Positions 43,685 to 52,342 are shown, numbered from the stretch's first letter. The stretch: 64,000 nucleotides of DNA from JBCBTD01 sp039818825 (GCA_039818825.1 JBCBTD010000008.1:1-64000); one strand, 5' to 3'. The notes: generated by a model not told the origin, from the sequence alone. Numbers and translations are program-made.

Positions 43685-45012
43685 GAGGACATCCCTTCAT
43701 TGCCAGTTCGAGGCCAGCGGACCGTCACGATCGCGCCGTCGTTTCCGTTGGAGAAAGCTAGTTCGGCACCAGCCCGGGTCAAAAAGGTACATGCTACGAA
43801 AAGCCCAAGACCGTGCGTGCCGCCGCCCCGGGTGGTGACGAACGGCTCGCCGACTTGCCCGAGCACCTCGGGCGGGAAACCGGCGCCGTCGTCCTTGATC
43901 TCCAGGACCGTGCTCTCGTCGGTGACGGTCAGCGCCACCGCGACGTTGGCCCGCGCATAGCCGACCGCGTTGTCCAACAAATTGGCCAATCCGTGCCGAA
44001 CTTCGCCGGTCGGCGGGAAGTTGGGCTCGACGGCGTCGGTCGCGACTTTGGTCGTCAGCGAGATGTCCACGAGCGCGGTTTCGTGCTCGCCGATGAGCCG
44101 CTCGATCATCTGGGACAACGGCACGCGGCTCGCTTGGCCAGCGCGGTGTCGCGGCGCGTCCTGCGTGAACCGTGCCAATATGTCGCGGCAGCGGTGCGCC
44201 TGGTCGTGCAGCGCGCGGACGTCCTCGGCCATTGCGCTCTCAGCCGGAAGTTGCCGCATGAGGTCCTTGCTGAGGATCGTGATGGTCGACAACGGACTAC
44301 CGAGATCATGGGCCGCCGCGGTCGCGAAGCCGTCGAGTTGGGTCAGCCGCTGTTCGCGCTCCAACGCGAGCTGGGTGGCAGCGAGCGCCCGCGCCATACG
44401 GCGACCTTCCTGGGCAATGCGCCACGCGTAGCTGGCGATGAGCAACGTGCCGAAGGTCAGCGCTGCCCAGGTGCCGGTGGTGACGATGTTCGGCGCCGCC
44501 GGCTGGGTAGCGGCCCAAGGCGGCGCACCCTGAACGAAGGCCAGCAAGGTCGCAACGCTGACCACCGAAGCGCAAACCGCCGTGCACCAACCCAAGCCGA
44601 CGGTCGTGCCGGCCAGGATTGCCGGGAACAGCAAGAACAGGACAAACGGGTTGCCGAGCGCGCCGGTCAGCGCCAAGAGCCCACCGATCTGCACGGCATC
44701 GAGCATCAGCACGACGGCGATCTGGCGCTCGCTGAGCCGCCGCGGCAGCGCCATCTGGCGGGTCGCCCACAGCGTCGTCGCGGCACCGAGCGCCACCAAC
44801 ACGGCCAACTGTGCCAGCGGCAGCGCCAGCCCGAGGCCGAAGTGGACGAACAGAATCGTGAGCGCCTGACCAGCGACCTGGGTCCAGCGGATCGCGCCGA
44901 CAGTCTTTGGACTGAGGCCGAAATCGGGGCGCGGGTTCTCGGGCGGCGCCGAAAAGACGGGTCCGCGCGTAGCCAGAGGTGGCGCTACCGCTCCTGAGAT
45001 CGACCCGGCCAT
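43672..45012 (-). CDS. regB: Redox sensor histidine kinase RegB/PrrB/ActS family
   Basis: A 446-residue membrane kinase with about six N-terminal helices (about 45-200). The H-box is AAAHDLGSPLSTI (H235); N-box NLLDNAV and G-boxes DDGAGFPPEV and GGGTHGLGL follow. A Cys at 275 in QAHRCRDILARF sits where RegB has its redox-active Cys. The ubiquinone-binding motif GGxxNPF reads GALGNPF (117-123), with the second Gly replaced by Ala. It partners with regA through a 13-bp overlap. Confidence 0.92.
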   Translation of the reverse strand: MAGSISGAVAPPLATRGPVFSAPPENPRPDFGLSPKTVGAIRWTQVAGQALTILFVHFGLGLALPLAQLAVLVALGAATTLWATRQMALPRRLSERQIAVVLMLDAVQIGGLLALTGALGNPFVLFLLFPAILAGTTVGLGWCTAVCASVVSVATLLAFVQGAPPWAATQPAAPNIVTTGTWAALTFGTLLIASYAWRIAQEGRRMARALAATQLALEREQRLTQLDGFATAAAHDLGSPLSTITILSKDLMRQLPAESAMAEDVRALHDQAHRCRDILARFTQDAPRHRAGQASRVPLSQMIERLIGEHETALVDISLTTKVATDAVEPNFPPTGEVRHGLANLLDNAVGYARANVAVALTVTDESTVLEIKDDGAGFPPEVLGQVGEPFVTTRGGGTHGLGLFVACTFLTRAGAELAFSNGNDGAIVTVRWPRTGNEGMSSWTI

Positions 45013-45067
45013 GCGTCTAGGAAACCCCGCTCTCGGTTGACGCTCTGCATCTTTGGCCCGTCGACCG

Positions 45068-45838
45068 CTACGTACCCGGCTTCGGGACGACGACGGCCGA
45101 CAGATGCACCCCGTAACGAGCTTCGCCGCGAAGGCTGTTACGCCTGTGACTAAAGTAGATAGTCTCGTTGTTTAGCGTATCCAGACGTGAGTCGTCGACG
45201 GTTTTTATGCGACGTTCGCGCAATTGACGGTCCACGACCCCGGCCAAATCGAACCACCAGTGGTCGTCGTCGCGGCCAACGCGGAACCAACGCTCTGCCG
45301 TTTTGCCTAGCGCTGCGTGCGCTGCATCACGCACGAGAGCGTCCACTTCGTAGCTGGTTTGGCGGATGCACGGCCCGATGGCGGCAATCGTCCGCTCGGG
45401 GCGGCCGCCGGCGGCCGCCAACGCATCGACCGCGTTCGCGACCACGCCAGCCAGCGTCCCGCGCCAGCCCGCGTGGACGGCGCCGGCGACGCCGGCGGCC
45501 GCATCGGCGAGCAGCACCGGCACGCAGTCCGCGGTCGTCACCCCCAACACCAGTCCCGCCGTAGCGCTGATCAGGGCGTCGCCCTCCCGCTCGCGAACCT
45601 CGCCGCGCTCGGCTCTGACCACCTTCGGGCCGTGCACCTGGCGGAGCGTGCAAAGCGCGTTGGCGTCGGCGCCGAGGGCCTGGGCGAAGCGCCGTCTATT
45701 CTCCTCGACAGCAAGCGCGTCGTCACCATGGCCACCCATGTTGGCGCTGGCGAAGACGCCCGTGCTCGTGCCACCGTGGCGCGTGCCGAACCCGTGAACG
45801 ACGCCTGCGCGGTCGAGTGCGCTGCTGCTCGTGATCAT
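45068..45838 (-). CDS. pgeF: Peptidoglycan editing factor PgeF (YfiH/laccase-domain protein)
   Basis: A 256-residue Cu-oxidase_4 fold protein. Metal/active-site motifs: RQVHGPKVV, GVTTADCVPVLL, VHAGWRGTLAGV and IGPCIRQTSYEV. In E. coli PgeF removes mis-incorporated amino acids from peptidoglycan precursors. The ATG at 45838 overlaps the midA stop (ATGA). It is the third gene of an lgt-midA-pgeF run, a conserved alphaproteobacterial order. Confidence 0.9.
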   Translation of the reverse strand: MITSSSALDRAGVVHGFGTRHGGTSTGVFASANMGGHGDDALAVEENRRRFAQALGADANALCTLRQVHGPKVVRAERGEVREREGDALISATAGLVLGVTTADCVPVLLADAAAGVAGAVHAGWRGTLAGVVANAVDALAAAGGRPERTIAAIGPCIRQTSYEVDALVRDAAHAALGKTAERWFRVGRDDDHWWFDLAGVVDRQLRERRIKTVDDSRLDTLNNETIYFSHRRNSLRGEARYGVHLSAVVVPKPGT

Positions 45839-46926
45839 CGGCGGTCGTGAGCGGCGAAGCCGGGCGGCGCGTCGCTGCTTGCGGGGACGATGGCCAGGAC
45901 CTTGAACAGTTCCCCCATCGCGCGCGGATCGAGCAGGCGCCGGACACCCGCCATGACTGCCGCGCGGGCTTCGCCCCGCCGTCCACCGGCGAGGTGCAGC
46001 GCGCGGAGCTCGATGCCGAGCGCGCGCAGTACCGTCGCTTGGGCGGTGGGCCCGAACACCGCGGCGCCCGTTCCGAGCGCCGCCTCGACCAGCGGTCCGA
46101 AGTCGACGGAGCTCGACAGGTCGGCCGCGCCGAGATGGTCGAGGGGCGAGACGCGGTCGTGACGCGCGACCGCTTGAACCGTGTCGAACGGCCGCTCGAC
46201 GACCCCGCCGTAGTCGACGAACAGCGCGAGGCCGCCCCTGGCGACGATCCGCCGCGTGACGTCGATGACGACCTGCGTGCGCCGCGGCGCCAATTCCACG
46301 ACGTCGCCTGGTGTGGCGCGCGGGAACCGCGCGGCTGCGGCTTGGGCCAGTTGCGGCGGTGCGGCGAGGAGCGTCCAGGCGACGGCGTCCTCTGCGGTCG
46401 CGACGCCGCGTTCCACCCATCCGTCGGCCGTCCGCACCAGCTGGTGGACGGGTAGTGCGTCCAGGAACTCGTTGGCGATCAGGAACAACGGCCGGTCCGA
46501 GGGCAGCGTACCTACGTCGTCGTGCCACGTGGGAGTCAGGGCGGCGAGTGCGGTGGCCTGGACGGCGCGCAGGCGCGGGCTGGTCTCGACCAGGTGGACG
46601 GTCGCAGACGCCCCGAACGCCGGAACCTTGGCGGCGGCCCGCCACGCATCCTGGAGCAGGGTCCCGCGGCCCGGACCAAGTTCGGCGAGGGTGATCGCCG
46701 TAGGGCCGCCGGCGCGGGCCCAGGCGTCGACCAGCGCCAGGCCCATGAGTTCGCCGAAGGTCTGCGAGATCTCCGGTGCGGTGACGAAATCGCCTTCCGC
46801 CCCGAAGGCTGGTGCCCGCGCGTAATGCCCGGTGACGGCGTCGCCGACGGCAAGCTCGAACAGCCGCGCCACGGTGATCGGGCTCTCCGCGCGCAGTCGC
46901 GCCGCGAGCATCGGCTCAAGCGGCAC
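45835..46926 (-). CDS. MidA/NDUFAF7-like SAM-dependent methyltransferase (DUF185)
   Basis: A 363-residue protein. GDFVTAPEISQTFGELMGLA and LAELGPGRGTLLQDAWR are the DUF185/Methyltransf_28 signatures; LIANEFLDALPVHQLV follows. Mitochondrial NDUFAF7 methylates an Arg on a complex I subunit, and the bacterial protein may act likewise, though that is inference. I keep the GTG start at 46926, which overlaps the end of lgt by 11 bp; an ATG at 46911 would shorten it by five residues. Confidence 0.88.
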   Translation of the reverse strand: MPLEPMLAARLRAESPITVARLFELAVGDAVTGHYARAPAFGAEGDFVTAPEISQTFGELMGLALVDAWARAGGPTAITLAELGPGRGTLLQDAWRAAAKVPAFGASATVHLVETSPRLRAVQATALAALTPTWHDDVGTLPSDRPLFLIANEFLDALPVHQLVRTADGWVERGVATAEDAVAWTLLAAPPQLAQAAAARFPRATPGDVVELAPRRTQVVIDVTRRIVARGGLALFVDYGGVVERPFDTVQAVARHDRVSPLDHLGAADLSSSVDFGPLVEAALGTGAAVFGPTAQATVLRALGIELRALHLAGGRRGEARAAVMAGVRRLLDPRAMGELFKVLAIVPASSDAPPGFAAHDRR

Positions 46927-47722
46927 GCGGCAGCGCCTGAGCGCGGCGGATCAGCCACAGACCGGCCGCGATCATCGGCAAGCTCAAGAGCTGGCCCATC
47001 GTCAGGAACCCGAAGAGCAGGCCAAGCTGGGGGTCCGGCTCGCGGACGAACTCGACCATGAATCGCGCGATCCCGTAGCCAGCGAGGAACACGCCGCTCA
47101 ACAGGCCCATCTGGTCCGCGTGGCGCGGTCGGCTGGCGAGCCACGCCATCACCGCGAACAGCACCAGGCCCTCGAAAAACGCTTCGTAGAGTTGGCTCGG
47201 GTGGCGCGCTAGTGGCCCGCCGGTCGGGAACACCATGGCCCACGGCACGTCGCTGACCCGTCCGTACAGCTCGCCGTTCACGAAGTTGGCGAGCCGGCCG
47301 AGGAACAACCCGATCGGCGCCGCGATCGAGGCTGCGTCGCCGACTTCCAAGGGGGCGACGCCGTGCTGGCGGGCGGTCAACAGGCAGGCGACGATGACCC
47401 CGAGCAAGCCACCGTGGAACGACATGCCGCCCTGCCAGACCGCGAAGATCTGCAGCGGATGGCTCAGATAGTAGTCGAAATTGTAGAACAGCACGAAGCC
47501 CAGCCGCCCGCCGAGCACCACGCCCAAGGTCGCGTAGAACAGGAGGTCGTCGATCGCCTCGGGCGTCAGCCGCCAACCCGGTCGACGGACCACCCAGCGC
47601 AGGTACCGCCAACCGAAGAGCAGGCCGACGATGTAGGCGAGGGCGTACCAGCGGAGCGCGAACGGCCCGAGCTCGATCAGCACTGGGTCGACGTTCGGAA
47701 ATGCCAGCGTCAGCAAAGCCAC
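46916..47722 (-). CDS. lgt: Prolipoprotein diacylglyceryl transferase
   Basis: A 268-residue inner-membrane enzyme that transfers diacylglycerol from phosphatidylglycerol to the lipobox Cys of prolipoproteins. Seven hydrophobic helices are apparent. The Lgt signature GRLANFVNGELYGR is intact, as are WQGGMSFHGGLLG and HPSQLYEA with the essential His-containing segment. It starts with a GTG at 47722. Confidence 0.95.
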   Translation of the reverse strand: MALLTLAFPNVDPVLIELGPFALRWYALAYIVGLLFGWRYLRWVVRRPGWRLTPEAIDDLLFYATLGVVLGGRLGFVLFYNFDYYLSHPLQIFAVWQGGMSFHGGLLGVIVACLLTARQHGVAPLEVGDAASIAAPIGLFLGRLANFVNGELYGRVSDVPWAMVFPTGGPLARHPSQLYEAFFEGLVLFAVMAWLASRPRHADQMGLLSGVFLAGYGIARFMVEFVREPDPQLGLLFGFLTMGQLLSLPMIAAGLWLIRRAQALPRAA

Positions 47723-47772
47723 CTCGCGCGTTGCGGCGCCTGCTTAGTTCGCTGATGCTGCCGCGGCAAGCG

Positions 47773-47790
47773 CCGGCCGCTTGCGGCCGG
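47773..47790. repeat. Near-perfect palindrome between lgt and ubiK
   Basis: CCGGCCGC (47773-47780) and GCGGCCGG (47783-47790) are perfect complements separated by only two T. It lies in the divergent gap ahead of ubiK and could bind a dimeric protein or fold in the ubiK leader. Confidence 0.4.
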
Positions 47791-47836
47791 ACCCGTGGGT
47801 GCCATATGCCATGCATTCACCCAAGGAGACACCCAG

Positions 47837-48169
47837 ATGCAGACCCGCAACCGCCTGCTGGACGATCTTGCCCGGGTCGCAAGTGGCGCCGTCACCACGC
47901 TCGGCGGTGTCCGCGAAGAGGTCGAGAACCGCGTCCGCGAGCGGCTGGAGCGGTTCGCTAACGACATCGAACTGGTCACCCGCGAAGATTTCGAGGCGGT
48001 CAAGGCGATGGCGGTGAAGGCGCGCGAGGAGCAGCTCGACCTCGGCGACAAACTGGCGGCGCTGGAGGCGCGGTTGGCCGAACTGGAGGCGGAAGCGCCG
48101 CGCAAGGCGGCGCCGAAGCGGCGTGCCAAGACCGATCCGGCCGAGGACGACACTGCCGACGCCAGCTGA
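47837..48169 (+). CDS. ubiK: Ubiquinone biosynthesis accessory factor UbiK
   Basis: A 110-residue helical protein of the UbiK/BMFP (DUF526) family, which helps the Ubi complex assemble. MQTRNRLLDDLARVASGAVTT is the amphipathic N-terminal helix, and the second half is a coiled coil (VTREDFEAVKAMAVKAREE, KLAALEARLAELEAEA), followed by a Lys/Ala-rich tail. The ATG at 47837 has an AAGGAGA ribosome-binding site; an earlier in-frame start at 47795 would add fourteen residues with no homology. Confidence 0.88.
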   Translation: MQTRNRLLDDLARVASGAVTTLGGVREEVENRVRERLERFANDIELVTREDFEAVKAMAVKAREEQLDLGDKLAALEARLAELEAEAPRKAAPKRRAKTDPAEDDTADAS

Positions 48170-48223
48170 AACACGACCCAAGGCCGGCCCGCTTGCCCAA
48201 GTGTTGCGGCAGTGGCACGTTCG

Positions 48224-48248
48224 CGGCGGCCGGCTGATCCGGCCGCCG
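48224..48248. repeat. Strong stem-loop between ubiK and the YbjN-like gene
   Basis: CGGCGGCCGG (48224-48233) pairs perfectly with CCGGCCGCCG (48239-48248) around CTGAT. The 10-bp GC stem may end the ubiK transcript or affect translation of the next gene, whose ATG is 17 bp on. There is no T-run. Confidence 0.45.
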
Positions 48249-48264
48249 TCCACTCGGAGAGACC

Positions 48265-48768
48265 ATGTCGTCTCTGCAACTCGAGATCGCCGATGCCTCA
48301 GGCAATCCGCTCGATCTCGTCGAACAAATCGCCATCGCCAACGACTGGAGCTACCAGCGCCGTGCCGATGACGAGCTCGCCGCCGAGTTGAGTGGCCAGT
48401 GGTGCCACTATCGCCTGTGGTTCACGTGGCAGGCCGACATGGGTATCCTCCATCTGGCGTGCGCGCTCGATGTCAAGGTGCCTCCGGGCAAGCGCACCGG
48501 GCTCTACCACTTGTTGGCGCTGGCGAACGAGAAGCTTTGGCTCGGCCACTTCGACCTCTGGTCTGACGAGGCCGTGCCGGTGTTTCGGCACGCGACGTTG
48601 GTGCGCGAAGGCGGTGGCCCGGGCGTCGAAGTGCTGGAGGATCTGACCGAGATCGCCCTTGGCGAGTGCGAGCGGTTCTTTCCGGCCTTCCAGTTCCATC
48701 TGTGGGGCGGCAAGGCGCCGGGTGATGCGCTGGCGGCGGCCCTGTTGGAGACCGAGGGCGAGGCTTGA
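48265..48768 (+). CDS. YbjN-domain protein
   Basis: A 167-residue protein with the bacterial YbjN (sensory-transduction regulator-like) fold: QIAIANDWSYQRRADDELAAE at the start, YRLWFTWQADMGILHLACAL in the centre and NEKLWLGHFDLWSDEAVPVF. The family resembles a type III secretion chaperone fold and has no settled function in Alphaproteobacteria, where it is usually next to proC, as here. It overlaps proC by TTGA. Confidence 0.8.
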   Translation: MSSLQLEIADASGNPLDLVEQIAIANDWSYQRRADDELAAELSGQWCHYRLWFTWQADMGILHLACALDVKVPPGKRTGLYHLLALANEKLWLGHFDLWSDEAVPVFRHATLVREGGGPGVEVLEDLTEIALGECERFFPAFQFHLWGGKAPGDALAAALLETEGEA

Positions 48769-49613
48769 GCATCGGTTCCGGCCCGATCTGGCTCGTCGGG
48801 GGCGGCAAGATGGGCAGTGCGCTGGCGGGCGGTTGGATCGCCCGCGGCTTGGCGCCCGGCAATTTGACCGTGGTCGAGCCCAACGCCGAGGCGGCGGCAC
48901 CGTGGATCGCGCGCGGTACTGCCGTCTGCGCCGACGCCCGCGACCTCGTCGCTCCCGCGACCTCGGTCACCGTCGTCCTGGCGGTCAAGCCGCAGACCAT
49001 GCCGGCGGTGCTTACGACGTTGGCCGATCGCGTGCCCGCGGGCAGCCTCGTCCTGTCGATCGCGGCGGGCGTGCCCCTGGCGACGTTCACCCAAGCGTTT
49101 TTGTCCGGCGCCGTGGTCGTCCGGGCCATGCCGAACACGCCCGCTGCGGTCGGTCGCGGGATCACCGCGCTGGTCGCGGGCGGCGGCGCCGATGCCGCCG
49201 CGTGCGCCCGTGCCGACGAGCTCATGGCCGCCGTGGGCGAGACCGTGTGGCTCGAGCGTGAAGCCGATCTGCATGCCGTCACCGCGCTGTCGGGCGGCGG
49301 GCCGGCCTACCTCTTCCTGCTGATCGAGGCCCTGGCCGCAGCAGGTGCGCGTGCCGGGCTCGACCCGGCCCTGGCGATGCGGCTCGCTCGCGCGACGGTG
49401 GTCGGTGCCGGAGAACTCGCCCGGGTGAGCGAAGAGCATCCCGAAACGTTGCGCCGGAACGTCACCAGTCCTGGTGGCACGACGGCCGAAGCGCTGCGCG
49501 TCCTGATGGCCGACGACGGCGTGCAGGCGCTGTTCGATCGCGCGCTGGCCGCGGCGGCGGCACGGTCCGTCGAACTGGGCGGTGAGGAGCAGGACGGCGA
49601 TGGCCGACGCTGA
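48765..49613 (+). CDS. proC: Pyrroline-5-carboxylate reductase
   Basis: Catalyses the last step of proline synthesis with NAD(P)H. A 282-residue protein whose TTG start overlaps the YbjN stop. WLVGGGKMGSALAGGWIARG is the nucleotide-binding fold, VRAMPNTPAAVGRGITAL is a family block, and ALSGGGPAYLFLLIEALAAA is the C-terminal catalytic helix. Confidence 0.95.
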   Translation: MSIGSGPIWLVGGGKMGSALAGGWIARGLAPGNLTVVEPNAEAAAPWIARGTAVCADARDLVAPATSVTVVLAVKPQTMPAVLTTLADRVPAGSLVLSIAAGVPLATFTQAFLSGAVVVRAMPNTPAAVGRGITALVAGGGADAAACARADELMAAVGETVWLEREADLHAVTALSGGGPAYLFLLIEALAAAGARAGLDPALAMRLARATVVGAGELARVSEEHPETLRRNVTSPGGTTAEALRVLMADDGVQALFDRALAAAAARSVELGGEEQDGDGRR

Positions 49614-50163
49614 CGCGGAGGGTCTCCTGGCGGCGGCGCTGGAACTGATCGAGACCGCTGGTTGGGCCGGATACGGGCCGTTGAAGCTTGCCGAGCGCAC
49701 GGGTGCGTCGCTGGCGGCCTGTTGCATGAGCCTGCCCGATCGTGCTGCGGTCTTGGCGGCGATCGGCCGCCGTGCCGACGATGCGATGACCGCCGTCGAC
49801 GTCGACGAGTTGGTCGAGATGACGCCGCGGGAACGGGTGTTCGAACTGGTCATGCGACGCCTGGAGGGCCTCGCTTTCGCGAAGCCAGCGCTGCGCACCC
49901 TGCCTCATGCGGCCGCTCCGGACACGGCGCTGGCGGTCTCGTGCAATCTGCGGCGCGGGATGACGCTGTTGAGCGAGACCGCCGATGCGACGGCTCCGGG
50001 CGCCCGCGGCTGGCTGAGTGGTCCGGCTGTCGCGGCGGTCTACGTGCAGACCGCACGGGTGTGGCTCGGCGACGACGATCCCGACCAATCGGCAACCATG
50101 GCCGAACTCGACAAGCGGCTGACCCAGGCGGCGGCGTTCCTCCGCCCCGAGCCCGGCGCCTGA
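49600..50163 (+). CDS. TetR-like protein (COQ9-type C-terminus)
   Basis: A 187-residue protein from the ATG at 49600, overlapping the end of proC by 14 bp. It has a short N-terminal TetR-like HTH (LLAAALELIETAGWAGYGPL, LAERTGASLAACCMSLPDRAAVL) and a helical C-terminal region (VMRRLEGLAFAKPALRTLPH, LDKRLTQAAAFLRP) similar to TetR/COQ9-like proteins found next to proC in related genomes. The recognition helix is divergent and includes a CC pair, so DNA binding is uncertain; a lipid-binding role as in COQ9 is possible. Confidence 0.7.
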   Translation: MADADAEGLLAAALELIETAGWAGYGPLKLAERTGASLAACCMSLPDRAAVLAAIGRRADDAMTAVDVDELVEMTPRERVFELVMRRLEGLAFAKPALRTLPHAAAPDTALAVSCNLRRGMTLLSETADATAPGARGWLSGPAVAAVYVQTARVWLGDDDPDQSATMAELDKRLTQAAAFLRPEPGA

Positions 50164-50206
50164 AGACCACCGCCTGCGAAAGGCTGCCATGTGCTACCAT
50201 CATTTT

Positions 50207-50226
50207 GGCGGAGTTGACGCTCCGCC
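50207..50226. repeat. Stem-loop upstream of the phasin gene
   Basis: GGCGGAG (50207-50213) pairs perfectly with CTCCGCC (50220-50226) around TTGACG. It lies about 44 bp past the previous stop, so it may end that transcript; the loop also looks like a -35 element for the phasin gene, with no good -10. Confidence 0.4.
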
Positions 50227-50257
50227 ACCGCCGGTTTACGGAGAGACGGTGTTTATG

Positions 50258-50271
50258 TTGCACCGCAGCAA
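50258..50271. promoter_or_regulatory. Possible PhaR-type site upstream of the phasin gene
   Basis: TTGC-N6-GCAA (50258-50271) is a short inverted repeat that also contains TTGC-ACC-GCAG. This is one base off the CTGC-N3/4-GCAG site reported for the PHB-responsive repressor PhaR of Rhodobacter, and sits 36 bp before the start codon. Confidence 0.3.
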
Positions 50272-50307
50272 AGCGATGTGACGCTACTTTCGCGACTGGA
50301 GGAACCC

Positions 50308-50742
50308 ATGGCGATCGACAACCCCTTCATGACCCCCGATCTCGCCAAGATGCTCGAGCAGATGAAGATGCCGGGGGTGGACATGCAAGCCCTCATCAGC
50401 CTCCAGCAGCGCAACATGGACGCGCTGCAGGTTGCCAACAAGACCATGATGGAAGGCGTCCAGGTCGTCCTGAAGCGTGAGCTCGAGATCGTCCAGAACA
50501 GCGTCGACGAGACGTTGAAGACGATGCAGGAGCTGATGAAGGAGACCGACCCCAAGGCGAACGCCAAGATGCGGGTCGATGCGGCCAAGGAAGCTCTCGA
50601 GACGGCTTTGGCCAATCTCAAGGAGCTGACCACGCTGACGCAGAAGTCGAACGAAGAAGCGTTCACCATTCTGAACAAGCGGGCGGTCGAGAGCTTCGAG
50701 GAGCTGAAGACCGCGTTGGAGGCCAGCAAGGCCGCCGGCTGA
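50308..50742 (+). CDS. Phasin-family granule-associated protein
   Basis: A 144-residue, all-helical, Cys-free protein. MAIDNPFMTPDLAKMLEQMK leads into the phasin core (MQALISLQQRNMDALQVANK, MMEGVQVVLKRELEIVQNSV) and a long amphipathic helix ending VESFEELKTALEASKAA. Phasins coat polyhydroxyalkanoate granules and stabilise them. The ATG at 50308 has a GGAGG ribosome-binding site; the in-frame start at 50278 is less likely. It stands alone, with its own leader. Confidence 0.85.
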   Translation: MAIDNPFMTPDLAKMLEQMKMPGVDMQALISLQQRNMDALQVANKTMMEGVQVVLKRELEIVQNSVDETLKTMQELMKETDPKANAKMRVDAAKEALETALANLKELTTLTQKSNEEAFTILNKRAVESFEELKTALEASKAAG

Positions 50743-50775
50743 AGGCTCGACGACGACCTACGAACCGAGTGACGT

Positions 50776-50852
50776 GCGGCGGTTGAGATAGCCGCCGCAG
50801 CGTCGCGCGGCCCAGTCGCCGTGGCCGTGCCTCGCCCGAGCTTCCGGCTCGG
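50776..50852. repeat. Two hairpins between the convergent phasin and rpoN genes
   Basis: GCGGCGG (50776-50782) pairs with CCGCCGC (50792-50798), and CCGAGC (50836-50841) pairs with GCTCGG (50847-50852) around TTCCG. Both lie in the 157-bp gap between the phasin and rpoN stops and may form 3' ends for each transcript. Confidence 0.4.
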
Positions 50853-50899
50853 ACGGGCCGGCGCGCGGCTGTTGGTCCGGAGCTAGCCAGAAGCGTTCG

Positions 50900-52333
50900 T
50901 CAGCTCGCCATCGCCTTGTGGCGCCGCCGCTCGACCGACGAGGGAATTCCCATCCCCTCGCGGTACTTCGCCACCGTCCGCCGCGCCAACACCATGCCCT
51001 TGTCTTTGAGGACTTTGACGATCTGGTCGTCGGAGAGGACGGCGTTGGCGGTCTCCCGGTCGACCAGCCCGCGGATCTGTTGACGGATGGCCTCGGCGGC
51101 ATGCGCTTCGCCGCCATCGTCGCCACCGACCGCGTTCGAGAAGAAGTACTTGAACGGGAAGACGCCCTGGGGCGTCGCCACGAGCTTGCCGGCCGTGGCG
51201 CGGCTCACCGTGCTCTCGTGAAGGCCCGTGGCCTCGGCGACCTGGCGTAGCACCAGAGGACGCAGGTGCTGCGCGCCGCCCTGGAGAAACCCGCTCTGCT
51301 GCTCGACGATGAACTCGGCGACGCGCAGCACCGTCCGCGCCCGCTGATCGAGCGCCTTGACCAACCAGTTCGCTGCCTGGAAGCGTTCCGCGAAGTACTG
51401 GCGGATGCCGGGATCGCCGGCGCTGCCATTGACTTGGGTGTAGTAGTCGACGTCGACCAGGATCCGCGGCAACGTCGCGTTGTTCAGTTCGACGCGCCAC
51501 CCGCCCTGGTGCGGATAGATCCAGAGATCGGGAACCGCGGCACCCTCGGGCGGCGGCGCGAAAGCGAGGCCCGGCCGCGGTTCGAGGCTGCGGATTTCGG
51601 CGATCATGTCGGCAAGGTCGGCTTCGTCGACGGCACAGTGCTTCAACAACGCCTTGCGGTCGCCTTTCGCCAGCTTGTCGAGGTGGCGCAACAGCGCCTG
51701 CATCGCCGGGTCGAGCCGGTTCAGCTCGGCGAGTTGGAGAGCCAGGCATTCTCGAAGGTTGCGGGCACCGACACCGGTCGGATCGAACCCCTGGATGTCG
51801 CTGAGAACGCGGTCGACGAGCTCTCGCGGGACCGCCAGCCGCTCGCCCAGTTCGTCGAGATCCGCCGTGCAGTAGCCGTGCTGATCGATGCTCTCGACGA
51901 GGTGATGCCCGATCAGGCGTTCGACCGGATCCTGGATGCCGAGGTGGAGCTGCTCCAGCAGGTGGTCGGTGAGCGTGCGGGGCTGGGCGAGACGCTGCTC
52001 CAGGTCCGGAAGGGCATCGTCGAAGGAGGTTCGCTGGCTGCTGCCGACGCTGACCAAGCGATCGCAGGCCGGCGGACCGTCGGGCTGGAACCAGCCGTCT
52101 TCGCTGGCGTTCGCAGGCTCCGCCTCGGCCGCCGTCAGCGGCGCCTCGACCGCGTCGCCGCCGGCATCGCTGCGCGCTTCCCCTTCGAGAAACGGATTCT
52201 CGGCGAGCTCGCGCTCGACGTAGCCCGACACCTCGAGGTTGGTCATCTGCAGGAGTTTGATCGCCTGTTGCAGCTGGGGCGTCATCACCAGCTGCTGGCT
52301 CTGCTTCAGATCGAGGCGGAGGCCAAGGCTCAT
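50900..52333 (-). CDS. rpoN: RNA polymerase sigma-54 factor
   Basis: A 477-residue alternative sigma factor needed for enhancer-dependent transcription of nitrogen and other genes. Region I is SQQLVMTPQLQQAIKLLQMT with the ELAENPFLE segment, region II is acidic, and region III includes the core-binding domain. The RpoN box near the C-terminus is visible as ARRTVAKYREGMGIPSS, which reads the -24 element. It is last in the kdsD-lptC-lptA-lptB-rpoN run, 10 bp after lptB. Confidence 0.96.
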   Translation of the reverse strand: MSLGLRLDLKQSQQLVMTPQLQQAIKLLQMTNLEVSGYVERELAENPFLEGEARSDAGGDAVEAPLTAAEAEPANASEDGWFQPDGPPACDRLVSVGSSQRTSFDDALPDLEQRLAQPRTLTDHLLEQLHLGIQDPVERLIGHHLVESIDQHGYCTADLDELGERLAVPRELVDRVLSDIQGFDPTGVGARNLRECLALQLAELNRLDPAMQALLRHLDKLAKGDRKALLKHCAVDEADLADMIAEIRSLEPRPGLAFAPPPEGAAVPDLWIYPHQGGWRVELNNATLPRILVDVDYYTQVNGSAGDPGIRQYFAERFQAANWLVKALDQRARTVLRVAEFIVEQQSGFLQGGAQHLRPLVLRQVAEATGLHESTVSRATAGKLVATPQGVFPFKYFFSNAVGGDDGGEAHAAEAIRQQIRGLVDRETANAVLSDDQIVKVLKDKGMVLARRTVAKYREGMGIPSSVERRRHKAMAS

Positions 52334-52342
52334 GGGCGGGGC

